Assembly: GCF_964355755.1 (NCBI RefSeq)
Contig: NC_092670.1
Location: 33,281,795 to 33,345,794, forward strand
Source of the DNA: Antedon mediterranea
Taxonomy: Eukaryota > Echinodermata > Crinoidea > Comatulida > Antedonidae
Length of the DNA: 64,000 nucleotides
Direction: 5' to 3'
Shown here: one piece after another, positions 47,801 through 58,221 of the stretch
Numbering within the stretch: the first letter of the stretch is position 1
Layout of the letters: each line of letters begins with the position of its first letter
Translations under genes and position numbers: made by a program
Notes under the pieces: model-generated
The model's database searches: none
What the model saw: the letters and a program-made list of their open reading frames with translations, nothing else
What the model was told of the DNA's origin: nothing

Positions 47801-50800
47801 AACAAAAATGCACAACCAAAATTATTTTCAATTTTCAAAGCATATGAATCAAGCTAAAATAAATAATTTTATAAACATCCCATAATAACAACTAGCTAAT
47901 TAAAAACTTACTTCCTGGTTCAACCCATCCTTGAAACACGGTAAGATTCTCGCCTCCACAGTGTTGTTGACATATCATGACCTCATCACGGTTATCTTCC
48001 TTCTCATACGATACCTTAAAGCTCTGCCCTCTATAGCGTACTGTCACGTCACACATAGTCTGTGGTTGAGTGGCATGAGAGTAAGCTGGCTCTTTACGAT
48101 GCAATGAGGATCCTCCTCCCTGTAGAGAAACATTACAAGACTGCCATATCTCTCAAATAAATTATTATTTAATTAACTATTAGGACTACAGGTAATGCTA
48201 GTTAAGCACAGGCAATCAGGCAATCACCTTCTCTGTTCTCAAATAAAAAATAAACGATAATGGTTTTAATCAATTTGTTTTAAATTACATTAGTGTAGAA
48301 CCCCTATTACTCTGGTACCAAAGTAATAGTAAGGTGTTCCTTGAATAGGGGTTGACTGTAGTGTAAAAATATATATTTTCCCTTGTTTCATTAGAAAATG
48401 TCCGCTTAATAGAGGTGTCCCAAATTATGTTGCTGTACTGTATAGACATTTTTGAAATGCATTACATAGTCAATATTAAAAATGTAATAGACTTACGCGT
48501 GTTGACTGAGCCTTTATGCGTTTTCCATCTTTACTGTAAATAGGTCTTCGTCCATTACGGCCAGATGCTGATCGACCACCTCTGGCACTCTTTGGTGGCT
48601 GAGGTGAAAGGGCATAGTCCAATTTGTATGGTGATTTGCCGCCTGTGTCTGGTTCCTCTGTCATGTGCAATGAAGCACTGTTCAAAGCATGTGAATCAAG
48701 CTAAAACATATTTTTAAAATAATTTAATTTGAACATCCCACAATAATGTGAATAAATTTTAAAAAATACATAAAGCTCTATCTACACTATTAAACTTTAT
48801 GTGCCCATATATGGACGCGATGATATCATATCAATACCATATTTGGGCACAGCACACTTTTTTTGTCAAACTTGTTTAGGAAAACTACTTTTGCTTTAAA
48901 ATATCAAAGATTTTCACATCCTTGTTTATTGTATACTATTATTCTACCAAAGAAAAACTACAAAATAAATTAGAAAAACGTAGAATAGAAATAAATTCCA
49001 TGTTTTGTTGTACAGTAGTATTGTACTACAATAATTAATACATTTTTTAAATAACTAAATTCCTATCTTTGAATAGTCAACATTATAAAAGAGTATGTTG
49101 TAAAAGTAATGTAATTCCATTCAATTATTGTCAAGGGATGTAAAGTAACTTTTATCTTTTCGTATCACGGCTCTCCTTCGGACAGAAGAGCAAGGCTATT
49201 GGTTTATCCAAATAGGCTAGGCAAAAAATTAACTAAAATAATAATCAATTGATGAATGAATTAACTATTTGTTAAAATGTATCATATGTCAATTAATCAT
49301 ATAATTATGTATCCTTATTAAGTATTAATTGATAAATGAAAGATTTTAATACATACACCCTTTAAACATGATGAATCCAAGTCCTGGCTATCACTGTCGG
49401 TATCATGTTTTACACGGTGCACTGGAAATCCGTCTTTGTCGACATACACAGATGACTAGAAAGAAATACAAATCAATAACAGAGCTTCTTAATTTAAGCC
49501 AAATAAGGAAATTTAGAACAATTTAGAAAGTCAACTTATCATAAAAAGTATTGTATGTATTAAGTACTAAATAAAAAATAATTGCAAGTTTAAAAATGTG
49601 AATTAGATAATACAATATAGTTTTAATACAAACTCTGTTATGATGAAAACATTTATAAAATTGCTGCTTATTTTTCAATTAAATCAGATTTGCTTCATTA
49701 GAGCAGAATAGTAATCATAAAAAAGGCTGTGGAGTGGCTTGGTGGTTATGATGCTTGACTACCACTGCAAAGGTCCTGGGTTGAAGTCCCGTCACATGTC
49801 AGGATTTTTCTAAGGACAAAATTACAACTCCACTCCCAAAGTGTTGTTTATGTAGAGCATCTTGTGTACATGTTTGTCTTGTAAACCTCTGAGGGTCCCT
49901 AATGATCAGTAATTGCTGGATGGATCACCCTCATTAAATATGGTAAATGTCAGGATTTTTCTAAGGACAAAATTACAACTCCACTTCCAAAGTGTTGTTT
50001 ATGTAGAGCATCCTTGTGTACATGTTTGTCTTGTGAACCTCTGAGGGTCCCTAATGATCAGCAATTGCTGGATGAATCATTAAATATGGTAAAAAAAACA
50101 CAAAAAATAAATTAACAGCTGGTTGCATTCAATCATAAATCAGTCATTTGAATTTGAATATTGAATATGAATTCAGCATACTGCAGTTTCATTTCAGTAA
50201 AATAAAATATAAATTTATAAATCAGTACTTTTTGGGTAGACTCATTAGTCTCTAATGAGAAAGCCACCACTGGACTGAAACTTAACTTAGCTGAATTCTT
50301 GTTAGAATTTTTATATTTCTAATTTGCTCATATAAATAAATGAATAGTGTAATGTTTTATGTTATAACTTATACCATCTACTATTCCTATCTCAAAATGC
50401 TGGATCCACCATGTCAGACAACCCATAACATCAAATACAATTTTGTTTCCTTCTATTGACTATTATATTATGTATTGTGTTATGTGATGATAATTAAATT
50501 TCTTATCGATTTTTAAATAAACTATAAAAATATAATCAATTGTTAGCACAAACTACAATACCTGGGCTGTCGTAAAAGTTTCCTTAAGACACTATTATGG
50601 TACTAATACAATTGTTACAAAGATAAAATGCACATTCTTTGTCATTGATCATCATATTATTATTACCCACAAACAAAGAGCATTATTTTTTCTTAACAGC
50701 AGTAGTTAGTAGTTCCTCAGGGTACTGTCAACGCACCTAAATTATATTCCTTGTATACGGCCGATTACAGATCTTTAAATGATGACCTTTGTCCCGTTGG

Positions 50801-53800
50801 TAAATTCGCTGATGACACTTGTACTATTGGTCTCATAGTTTCAAACAATGATGAACATTATCGTAGCGAAATACAAAGATTTGTTAAATTTTGTGACGAT
50901 AATTATCTCCAAATAAATGCATCTAAAACAAAGGAGATGATCATTGATTTTAGGACTAAACATAAATTTAATTTTCAACCAATCACTATCAAAGGTAAAG
51001 AAATTGAAATTGTTGACCAGTACAAGTATCTAGGTATTGTTTTCAATGATAAACTGAATTGGGGAGACCATATAGACTTCATCAGCAAAAAATTAAATCC
51101 CAGAATGTATTGTATGAGAACTTTATATAAATTTAACTCCTGTGATTTGATGTTACTTTTGTTCTATAGTTCCGTTATATGTAGTGTTTGGGACGTACTG
51201 CCTCTCCTGTTGGGCTGGTAATGTTACCGGAGGGAATAAAGGACGCCTTGAAACTTTCATCCGTCGGGCTGGTAAAATGATTGGTCTGGAACTGCCTTCC
51301 ATTACCGATGTGCACCTAGAACACCTCCAGAAAGATTTTGAACGCATTGAGTCGGATGCCTCTCATCCTCTCCACAAAGTGATCATAGACCAACTTAATC
51401 CAAGTGGTAGATTGAGGCTCATATATATATATGCCAAATCCTTTATTCCCTCCGGTATCATCAAGTACAACAGAAAGTCAAGAAGATAATTTTATCTTGT
51501 ATTTTTTGATGTTTTTATATGAATGGTTTTATGCTATATTTGTTTTTATTGTGTTTTCTTGTTATTATGATGAGCAATGAATTTCCTTTTTGAGGATCAA
51601 TAAAAGTTATCTTATCTTATCTTATCTTATTAGATCATAGCATAATGAATACTAGGCCTACTATGCAGAATAACAAAGCACTCAAAACACTAAATTTTAG
51701 AATTAACCATTTTAATATCCCTGGTTTAAATTAAAATGGAAATACATTTGAATTTTAAGAGAACAAGAAAATTCATGATAAGAGGAGAAAATTAATAAAA
51801 GGATTAAATTCTAAAAATAGAAGAAAATATAGTCGTAGAATGTAACATACAGTAATACAGTAATGTGAAACTAGACTATATAATTTAACATGTCTTTTTT
51901 TTACCTTTTTCTTGCTAGACTTTGGTCGTTTTGATGGTGCTGTGTATGGTCGTCTGCTACCAGGGGGATGGCTGGGAGTCGGTTCAACGGCCGATTTAGG
52001 TCGCCTGGAGCGAGGGGACAAGTATGGCACAATGTCTTCATCTCCTTGATGAGCCTTTTCAAGCTGAAAATGAAATTGCAAATTTAATTAATCAACTCAT
52101 TTTTTTTTAACGGAAATATGCAGCTGTAAAAATGAATGCAAAACACATTATTATTAATATTAAGGAGAGGAAAGAAGTAAAACCAATAATTTGCACTGTC
52201 AAACTGTCATAATGTTTTTCACTAATACAGTATGTTTACCAACAATGTTGAAAAGAGCTTCATTTTATTCCTACTGTAGCTCATTAACAGATGAAACATC
52301 AAATCAAAAACATACATTATACTACTGGAAACACAAAATTACTCTACAAAATACATTTTTCTTTACTCTTTAACTTTATACAATTATTTAGCAAGCTTTT
52401 TAAGGATAATTATAATACACATTGTTTATTGCAGAAACTCATAAACTTTTAGATTAAAACAAACTAAATCATGTTATTGTAGTAAAAAATTGTAGTTACT
52501 GCAGTAACTGCAGTAGAGTAATTGTCTACTGGTTTATGGTTTCATGTAACACTTACCCTGACTCTTCGAACCAACTCAATCTTTGCAATCTCCTCCAGTT
52601 TCTTTTTAATGTCACTCTGGCGATAGCGCTCTATATCAAGAGCCTTGTGCACGATGGCCTGCGCAAGTAGATCTCGAACATGTTTCTGATGCTCCTTACG
52701 GGCCATATTAAGCCTGTACGTTGTTTCTGTTACGAGGTCTCCACTTTTGGAGATCAGGCCGGCCCTGCGAAGGTGTCTCCGCATTCGGGTATTGTTGAAA
52801 TAGCCAGCTAAGTGCTTGTCCTGCAAGCTGTTGTAGCTTGACAGCGGTCTGAAACAGAGTAGAATATACTCTAAGTATAATTAAATTAACAAGAAAAACC
52901 AAACAACATGAAATTATAATTTCATAATAACATATTTAAACCAAATTAATGTAAATAATTTTGTACTTGAGTATTGTCATTTTAAAATTAAACTACTGTA
53001 GGCCTACATCTTCTTCCTTTCAAACTCTTCCTTGACACATGACTTCCAGTTATTTTCACACAACATTTTAGTAAATGGAATTTGTCTCCTAATACGTTTT
53101 ATAAAATGTTGATTAGTCTCCTGCAAAAGTGTATGCTTTCTCCTATCACATAGTTGACACACAGGCTTATGCGAAAAGCCATAAGGCTTACGCTCCGACA
53201 TGTTTAGAGACATGTTGAGTATGCTAGCATACTTAGCAGTGATTGAGCTTTCTGCTTTGCTAGCTTCCTAACGAATGGACTCTGTTACTATGTAATTATT
53301 AGCTAATTATCACATTTTTTCAGAATCCAATGAGATAATAATGCTCTTCTTCAAAATCAAGGAATAATGCTTTTGAAGGACAAATACTTCTCTACAGTAG
53401 TACATAATCTATGAGTCGATTATAATGAAGTAAATGAAATTGCTTTGTAAAGTGGAATTACTGTACACGGCGATCATTCTATAATTAGCATCTTAAAAGC
53501 ATAATGGTGGTGAAAAAGTTTAAAATAAGACATTGATTGATAGTTTGAAAGATAATTTCATACCATGATGATACTAGATAGCAAATAAAAGCATTTTAGA
53601 ACAATTAGAATGTTAATGCATTTTGTAATTAGGTACAGCAAGATGTTTTAAATGTTAAACAGTTTCAAGTTCTGCTTGTGCATGTTAAGTCACAAGTATC
53701 CAGGGTGGTAACGTGACGATTCGGTCCGGGACGATTCGGCCCGGGACTATTCGTCTCGGGACGATTCTGCCCTGAGACGATTCGGCACACTTATATTTAT

Positions 53801-56800
53801 CGGCTTTGATATGCATTTTATAAGCATAAAATAAGCTTTTTTCCCCAAACTTTAATGTCAGAGAGACGATAGGGTAGTACTACTAGGAGTAAAGATGCAA
53901 TAAAGCAAACATTTTGAAAAATTGTCGAAAATGATCATTTTTTTGTCACGCGAATGACGTAAACAAGATTATATTATATTACTGTATATCAACATTTTCA
54001 ATATCATTATCAATAAAATACGGATTGTTAAACACCTTTAAAAACTTGATAAATAGCAAAAAAAATTTATATGAATTTGGTCTAAAGTGAGACGTTTCGG
54101 CCCACAAAGTGGGATGTTTTGGGCCGAATCATCCCACCAAAAGTTGGGCGAATAGTCCCGGGCCGAATCGTCTCAGGGCCGAATCGTCCTGGAACCTCCA
54201 GGGTCATTACAGTATACTGTACTGTTGTGCTAAATAGAAAAAGCCAACTTTATTCCAAACAGCAATATTCAAAAAAGTGCTTACACAGTACTACAGTTAC
54301 GTATATTAAATTATCATTTATCATTACAACATTTTATTTACTAATAATTATAGAAATTATAACTATAGTGAATCTTTGTACTGTACAATAGTATACTGAT
54401 TTTTACTATGTCCAGATGACAAAAAATAGGCCTTAATGTCACATATAATACAAAATAACTTGTCCGTACTTTACATTACAGATACAGTATTGTTTGCCAT
54501 TTAGTTGGTGAATTGGATTGATAATCCACTAACCCCTGAATATACAGTACATAAATATTATATTTGCCCACTACATAGTAGTGTATAAGATGACATGATA
54601 ATTAACTGAGGTTGGTCAAGCAAATACTGTGCATTAAAATATGACGTCAAGTGAATGAATGAATTATAGCACCAATTCATGCATACACAACATAATTTAT
54701 CCGCAGGAAATCAATGCAAAAAATCAATTACATATTTCTGTAGGTAGGTTAAATATCAATGTTAAACCAACAACACACTGTAGTGTTAAAGATCCATTAT
54801 ACAGTAGTTTTTTTTAAAGTAATTACAATAATCTTAAATTTCAAAAGTATATTCATTTTTGTTGTTGTCTTTACATTTATTTCTTCTTCTTTTGTCTTTT
54901 GTTGTTTTATTTTTTGGCTTACATCATGTACTTATGCTCTGTCTACACTATCAAACTAGTGTGCAAAATGTGCCCAAATATCATATGATATAGTGATACA
55001 GTATGACATCATCATGTCCATATGGGCACATCACATATTTTTAATCACATACTGTATTCTGTTAAAAACTGTTCCAGGTATAAAAATATTTCAATGCAAT
55101 GAGATCTAACCAGGCCAACTACTAATGTATACTTATGATGGCCATCACAGGTTTAGGCTTGTATTTATTCGCTATGCATACACATTTTACAGTATTGATG
55201 CAGATAACAATTGCATACATTAGGAGGCTTTAATAGTAAAAATGTATTCAACAAATGCACATAATTCATGGTTATTTTAACCAAAACTGAATACCATATT
55301 ATCAAGGCTTAAAAGTTAGTACTCTATTCCTACTGGCTAGTATCTAAAAGTAGGTCCTAGATCAGGTTGTGTAAAGGCTTCAAGTCTTATCTTTGTTTGC
55401 CAGTCAAATGCAGTAAATCGTGGTAAAGTTGACAGTGGAAATTACGCTTCAATTACTGTAATGTGTAGGTGTAAGTGAATTGTGCCCCCCTTTATCTAAT
55501 TACACACACCATTCAAAAGTCTGATTTGTTTACGTTTCAGTGTTTAACAAATAATGAAACGTGATGCGTCCAGGCAACCTTCTCAATTATCTTAAGCAGA
55601 CCATTACGTAGGCAATTATTATGAAGTGCGAAATGGTATTGCTAATGTTATGTACTACTACTGTATGAAATTGAACTTGAAACATAAGGGCAATCACAGG
55701 CCTCTTGTCTTTTGATAATTTGCATATATAATGTGTGCTAAAAATTGCATTCAAGAGGGGTCCTCCTAAATACAAAGCCCTACCAAGTCATATCAATTAT
55801 AACCAAGCCCTAGCAGTATAAAGTGTACAAATTTACATTATACAGAATATAATATTTATAGTGTTACTGTTAATTGCATTTTCATCAAAAAATCATATTT
55901 TTTAGGCGATTTTGGTGTAAAAAATGTGAAACAATCAATTATCCCCATGAATGTACAATGCGCTAATAATGCGTGATTGCATCAACTAGTAGTACATAGT
56001 ATGTTTGCGTTGACATACAGTATGATGGAAAATCTAATGTTGACACTAATTATTAAAATTAAAACACTCAAAATATATTCTATGTTGTATAAATTCATAC
56101 TGGATGGCTTTGATAATTTATACTGTAAAAGGCCTGGTCTTTTTTAAATTGTACTGTAGTACTGGTACTGGTTCAAATAACCGTCTCACAGAGACATCTG
56201 GTAGCCATTGACTTGAAGTTAGCATTTGGATGTGTTACTTTTAAATGTACAGTATGAGAGTGACTACAGTATTACCAAATTGCACAGTCACAAAACAACT
56301 TATAAAACAGTTCATATAGGTGTGCTACAAACTACACTCCTCAATACATTCAGTGGTGCTGTGGGTGTGCCGTTTGTTTGGTGTGTAGAAGTTTACCAAA
56401 TTTAAGTGTGTTGTAAATCGCACTCCACAAGGGCAGTTTAGGAATGTGTTAGGTATAGTAAGTGATCGCACTCGCTCACCTCAAAAGAAAAGACCTGTTG
56501 TAGGACTTGGTAGGGCTTGGTATTTAAGAGGACCCTTCAGGAGTGTTGTAAGTGTTTTGTTTGATTAGTGTGTAGAAGTTAAATCGCACACCGCAAGAGC
56601 ATGTTAGGAGTTTGGTAGGTCCTAAATCATTGTTCCAAAGCGTTTGTGAAGTCCTACAGTAGTGCAGCTCTGATTGAATTATTTAAATAAATTATTTTTA
56701 GCCATTACTATTGTTCCAATGCTAATTAGTTGACGCAATTAATTTAAGAATGAAGCCATACAATTACAGTAGAATTTAAAAATGTCTCAGAATTATTCAA

Positions 56801-58221
56801 ATACTATAAGTAGTTAAAAAAACCTTAACAAACATGCTTTCCAACAGGGGGTTCAAATGTTTGGCAAAAAGGAACATGCGAAAAATGATTGTATGCGTGC
56901 ACTTATAAATATCCATGGGTCATTTCATCTCCCCCCAAAAATCCTACCTCCTTCAATTTTCCTGTAACTTTGTGTACTGTATGATGATAGCGAGTACATT
57001 TTAATGTTATCGGACTAGCAGTTTTCAAGATATTGCAATTTAAATTTGTCCTTGAAGTTGACACGTTGAGCTACGTAATGCGCTACTCACTTCCCTTCCT
57101 ACATGTTAAATGTACACTGAAATCATTAACATTAATAAAACCATGTTTGTAAAATTTTGTGAAATATATTTAAAACAGGAACAGGAAAGGAAAAGTCGGT
57201 TTACCATGACAATGGTGGCAAATTCGTCTGCCAATATCTAAGGAAGGCACCTCAACCTCACTCCTCCCCAATCTAATCTACAAATGTAACTAGTAAGCAA
57301 AGACGATGTGATAGAGAGTGGAAACCAACCAAAAATCTGAATCTGGAGTCTCTGAACTAGGTACAGTAGGTAGGCCTAGGCAAGTAGAACTTACAAGATA
57401 GTTATGCACTTGTCAATTGTATGACCCACTATACGACCTCCGGGAGAGGTGCGTCATTTGTCCGATGTGCGTCATACTTTTGAATACCATGACGCACCCG
57501 TGCGTCAAAAAGGTGACTTACCTTTAGGTGACCATGACGCACCCATTTTGACGCAATGTGACCATGTTGTTTATGATATGGTGGGTGGTAAAGTGACGGA
57601 CATTGACACACCTTGTTCATTGATGTGACGTACCATCTAGGTTTTTTGACGCACCCCTGCGTCAGTAATTATTTGTAAATGACGCACCCATGACGCACCT
57701 CTCCCGGGGGTCGTATGTATAGTGGGTCATACAATTGACAAGTGCATTAGTACGTAGGTAGCACACGTCACTGACTGACTGTACAGTAGCAGACAGACGT
57801 TCCATCATAATTTATTATTATAAATATAAAAAAAACTCAAGAAATAATGAATTGAATGAACGATTTCATCTGTCACTTTCTAGTTAGGCCCTAGGCCTAA
57901 TTAATAATTAAATAATGTATTATAATATACTTATACTAGGCCTATCTACTCAGTACTAAGCGTACATTATATAGGCTAGGCTAGGCCTAGCCTTAGTTAT
58001 CAGGCCTAGCTTATACTCCTATTGTAGGCTGCTAGGCCTAGTATACTAGGCCTATAGGCCTAGCTAGGCCTAGGACAACAAGGGCAAGATTCAAGAAGAA
58101 GGTAGGCCTAACGCGTTTTCAGTAAAACATTAAACAACAAAATTAAAAAGCTAGCCTAGCAGTATCTCATCTCGTATTTATGACAGATATAATTGTCTTA
58201 CCCTGGGTCTGCATGCGACAT
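37961..58221 (-). CDS. ERICH3: Glutamate-rich protein 3 with C-terminal leucine-rich repeats
   Basis: Coding exons in transcript order: 58221-58202, 52848-52557, 52063-51905, 49455-49357, 48700-48497, 48119-47912, 47609-47423, 47069-46912, 41563-41435, 41217-40360, 40140-39502, 39380-39043, 38891-38794, 38495-37961. All junctions keep phase; the total is 1,307 residues plus TAA. The start MSHADPG leads into SYNSLQDKHLAGYFNNTRMR, the hallmark of vertebrate ERICH3. Exons 6-8 give the conserved domain (DUF4590, as I recall) with CQQHCGGENLTVFQGW, RHRGYPFGMTFYVN, CCEYKYKPG, LGGRRGHFRY and SPCYK. Exons 9-12 are strongly acidic and low complexity. The last two exons add ribonuclease-inhibitor-type repeats. 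ERICH3 in mammals is a ciliary protein affecting cilium formation. The boundary between exons 4 and 5 has two possible solutions; I chose donor GTATGT with acceptor TGTTTTAG. Confidence 0.92.
40360..41217 (-). CDS. ERICH3: ERICH3 acidic exon with 9-residue tandem repeat
   Basis: This 858-base exon codes for a lysine, glutamate and serine-rich segment. Near its start (about 40985-40795) the motif SDRESVKEA is repeated about seven times in tandem (variants SDRESMKQT, SDRESINET, SDRESIKET, SDNESIEEA). It corresponds to a 27-base repeat in the DNA. The charge pattern suggests a disordered or coiled segment, and the SDRES/SDNES serines fit acidic-directed (casein kinase 2-like) phosphorylation; that is inference. 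The antisense open frame here is only a shadow of the biased codons. Confidence 0.88.
41564..44774 (-). other. ERICH3: ERICH3 intron 8, distal part: no gene seen
   Basis: About 3.2 kb of very AT-rich sequence within the intron bounded by exons 46912-47069 and 41435-41563. A short GA run occurs at about 43457-43472, and the octamer-like ATTATTAAAAAATAGCT is duplicated at 44379-44410. No conserved coding frame. Confidence 0.5.
44779..46847. mobile_element. 2.07-kb non-autonomous DNA transposon with Tc1/mariner-like ends
   Basis: The left end CAGTACAGGACAGAATTATT followed by GCA (44779-44800) is the inverse of TGCAATAATTCTGTCCGGTA and CTG (46824-46846), with one mismatch. TA flanks both ends, as expected for a TA target duplication, and CAGT termini are typical of Tc1/mariner elements. 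The subterminal regions are packed with CAACGC/GCGTTG words (44810-44890, 45580-45670 and 46690-46820). No transposase frame is seen, so it would move only with help. It fills much of ERICH3 intron 8 and lies about 60 bases from exon 46912-47069. Confidence 0.8.
47837..47895 (-). repeat. ERICH3: Duplicate of an ERICH3 exon edge within an intron
   Basis: On the minus strand this reads TTATTTTAG followed by CTTGATTCATATGCTTTGAA, nearly the same as the acceptor and first codons of the exon at 48700 (TGTTTTAG then CTTGATTCACATGCTTTGAA). The intronic sequence before it matches as well (GGGATGTTTATA against GGGATGTTCAAA). The copy lies 17 bases beyond the donor of exon 47912-48119 and is probably a non-functional duplicate, though it retains a usable-looking acceptor. 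Confidence 0.65.
48298..48425. repeat. Inverted-repeat remnant (AGAACCCCTAT...)
   Basis: AGAACCCCTATTACTCTGG at 48299 pairs in inverse with AATAGGGGTTGACTGTAGT at 48343-48360. Part of a similar element occurs at 61065-61210 (GTAGAACCCCTTTCTTG and ATAATAGGGGTTTTAC). It lies in an ERICH3 intron. Confidence 0.5.
48771..48890. mobile_element. Palindromic MITE, family 1, copy 5
   Basis: The left end TAAAGCTCTATCTACACTAT and internal GTGCCCATATATGGAC with ATATTTGGGCACAG are clear. The right end is truncated near CAAACTTG. The element lies in an ERICH3 intron just upstream of the exon at 48497-48700. Confidence 0.75.
49731..49945 (+). mobile_element. tRNA-derived SINE (family B), copy 2
   Basis: GGAGTGGCTTGGTGGTTATG, then GGTCCTGGGTTGAAGTCCCG (box B region), CAACTCCACTCCCAAAGTG and GTTTATGTAGAGCATCTTGT match copy 1 at 19047. 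The copy is longer at its 3' end, with CTCTGAGGGTCCCTAATGAT and TTGCTGGATGGATCACC. It is in the ERICH3 intron between exons 49357-49455 and 51905-52063. Confidence 0.8.
49946..50092 (+). repeat. Tandem second copy of the SINE B 3' body
   Basis: From TGTCAGGATTTTTCTAAGGA onward the body of the preceding SINE is repeated, through GTTTATGTAGAGCATCC and CTCTGAGGGTCCCTAATGAT to ATTAAATATGGTAAA, but without the tRNA-like head. It therefore looks like a tandem duplication inside the insertion rather than a second insertion. Confidence 0.8.
50710..51632 (+). mobile_element. 5'-truncated non-LTR retrotransposon (Rex1-like)
   Basis: The frame 50751-51221 covers the end of a reverse transcriptase: KFADDTCTIGLIVSNNDEHY (catalytic FADD box), FCDDNYLQINASKTKEMIID, DQYKYLGIVFNDKLNWGDHI and LFYSSVICSVWDVL. 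A frameshift near 51200 moves it to the frame 51184-51489, which continues with RLETFIRRAGKMIGLELPSI and VIIDQLNPSGRLR. The 3' end is AT-rich and finishes in an ATCTT/TTATC pentamer run at about 51608-51630. The pattern resembles Rex1/Babar-type elements described in fish. It is truncated and frameshifted, hence inactive, and lies in an ERICH3 intron on the opposite strand. Confidence 0.8.
53004..53213 (-). CDS. Unrecognised basic cysteine-containing small frame; possible alternative ERICH3 first exon
   Basis: A 69-codon frame in the first ERICH3 intron starts MSLNMSERKPYGFSHKPVCQ and contains CQLCDRRK, IKRIRRQIPF and an EEFERKKM end. It has a more protein-like composition than its surroundings, but I recognise no family. 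If spliced at AAGAT|GTAGGC, about 10 bases before the stop, it would join the second ERICH3 exon in frame (phase 2), providing a different N-terminus. The donor is poor, so this is speculative; it could also be a chance frame. Confidence 0.25.
   Translation of the reverse strand: MSLNMSERKPYGFSHKPVCQLCDRRKHTLLQETNQHFIKRIRRQIPFTKMLCENNWKSCVKEEFERKKM
53700..54205. mobile_element. ~500-bp element with GGGACGATTCGGCCC-type terminal repeats
   Basis: At the left end CCAGGGTGGTAACG is followed by four variants of GGGACGATTCGGCCC. The right end has the inverse set (GGGCCGAATCATCCC, CCCGGGCCGAATCGTC, GGGCCGAATCGTCCTGG, then AACCTCCAGG). The middle is AT-rich. No coding frame, so it is a non-autonomous element within ERICH3 intron 1. 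Confidence 0.75.
54934..55055. mobile_element. Palindromic MITE, family 1, copy 6
   Basis: The left end GCTCTGTCTACACTATCAAA and internal GACATCATCATGTCC followed by ATATGGGCACATCACA identify the family. The right terminus is lost. It lies in the first intron of ERICH3. Confidence 0.7.
55754..56540. repeat. ~790-bp segment bounded by inverted repeats
   Basis: GAGGGGTCCTCCTAAATACA and AAGCCCTACCAAGTC at 55754-55788 are matched in inverse by GACTTGGTAGGGCTTGG and TATTTAAGAGGACCC at 56502-56536. The arms are about 35 bases with few mismatches. The interior has no recognisable frame. It lies in ERICH3 intron 1. Confidence 0.6.
57405..57746. mobile_element. 342-bp MITE built of TGACGCACC repeats
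   Basis: The termini TGCACTTGTCAATTGTATGA and CCCACTATACGACC (57405-57438) are mirrored by GGTCGTATGTATAGTGGG and TCATACAATTGACAAGTGCA (57709-57746). TTA flanks both ends and may be a target duplication. Inside, TGACGCACC or its inverse GGTGCGTCA recurs about seven times, several as inverse pairs such as GACGCACCCGTGCGTC. No coding frame; ERICH3 intron 1. Confidence 0.8.
57890..58085. repeat. AGGCCTA-rich low-complexity tract, second instance
   Basis: Dense TAGGCCTAG and CTAGGC words about 120 bases downstream (transcript sense) of ERICH3 exon 1. Like the tract at 16855, it is near the 5' end of a gene, in the first intron. Confidence 0.75.
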
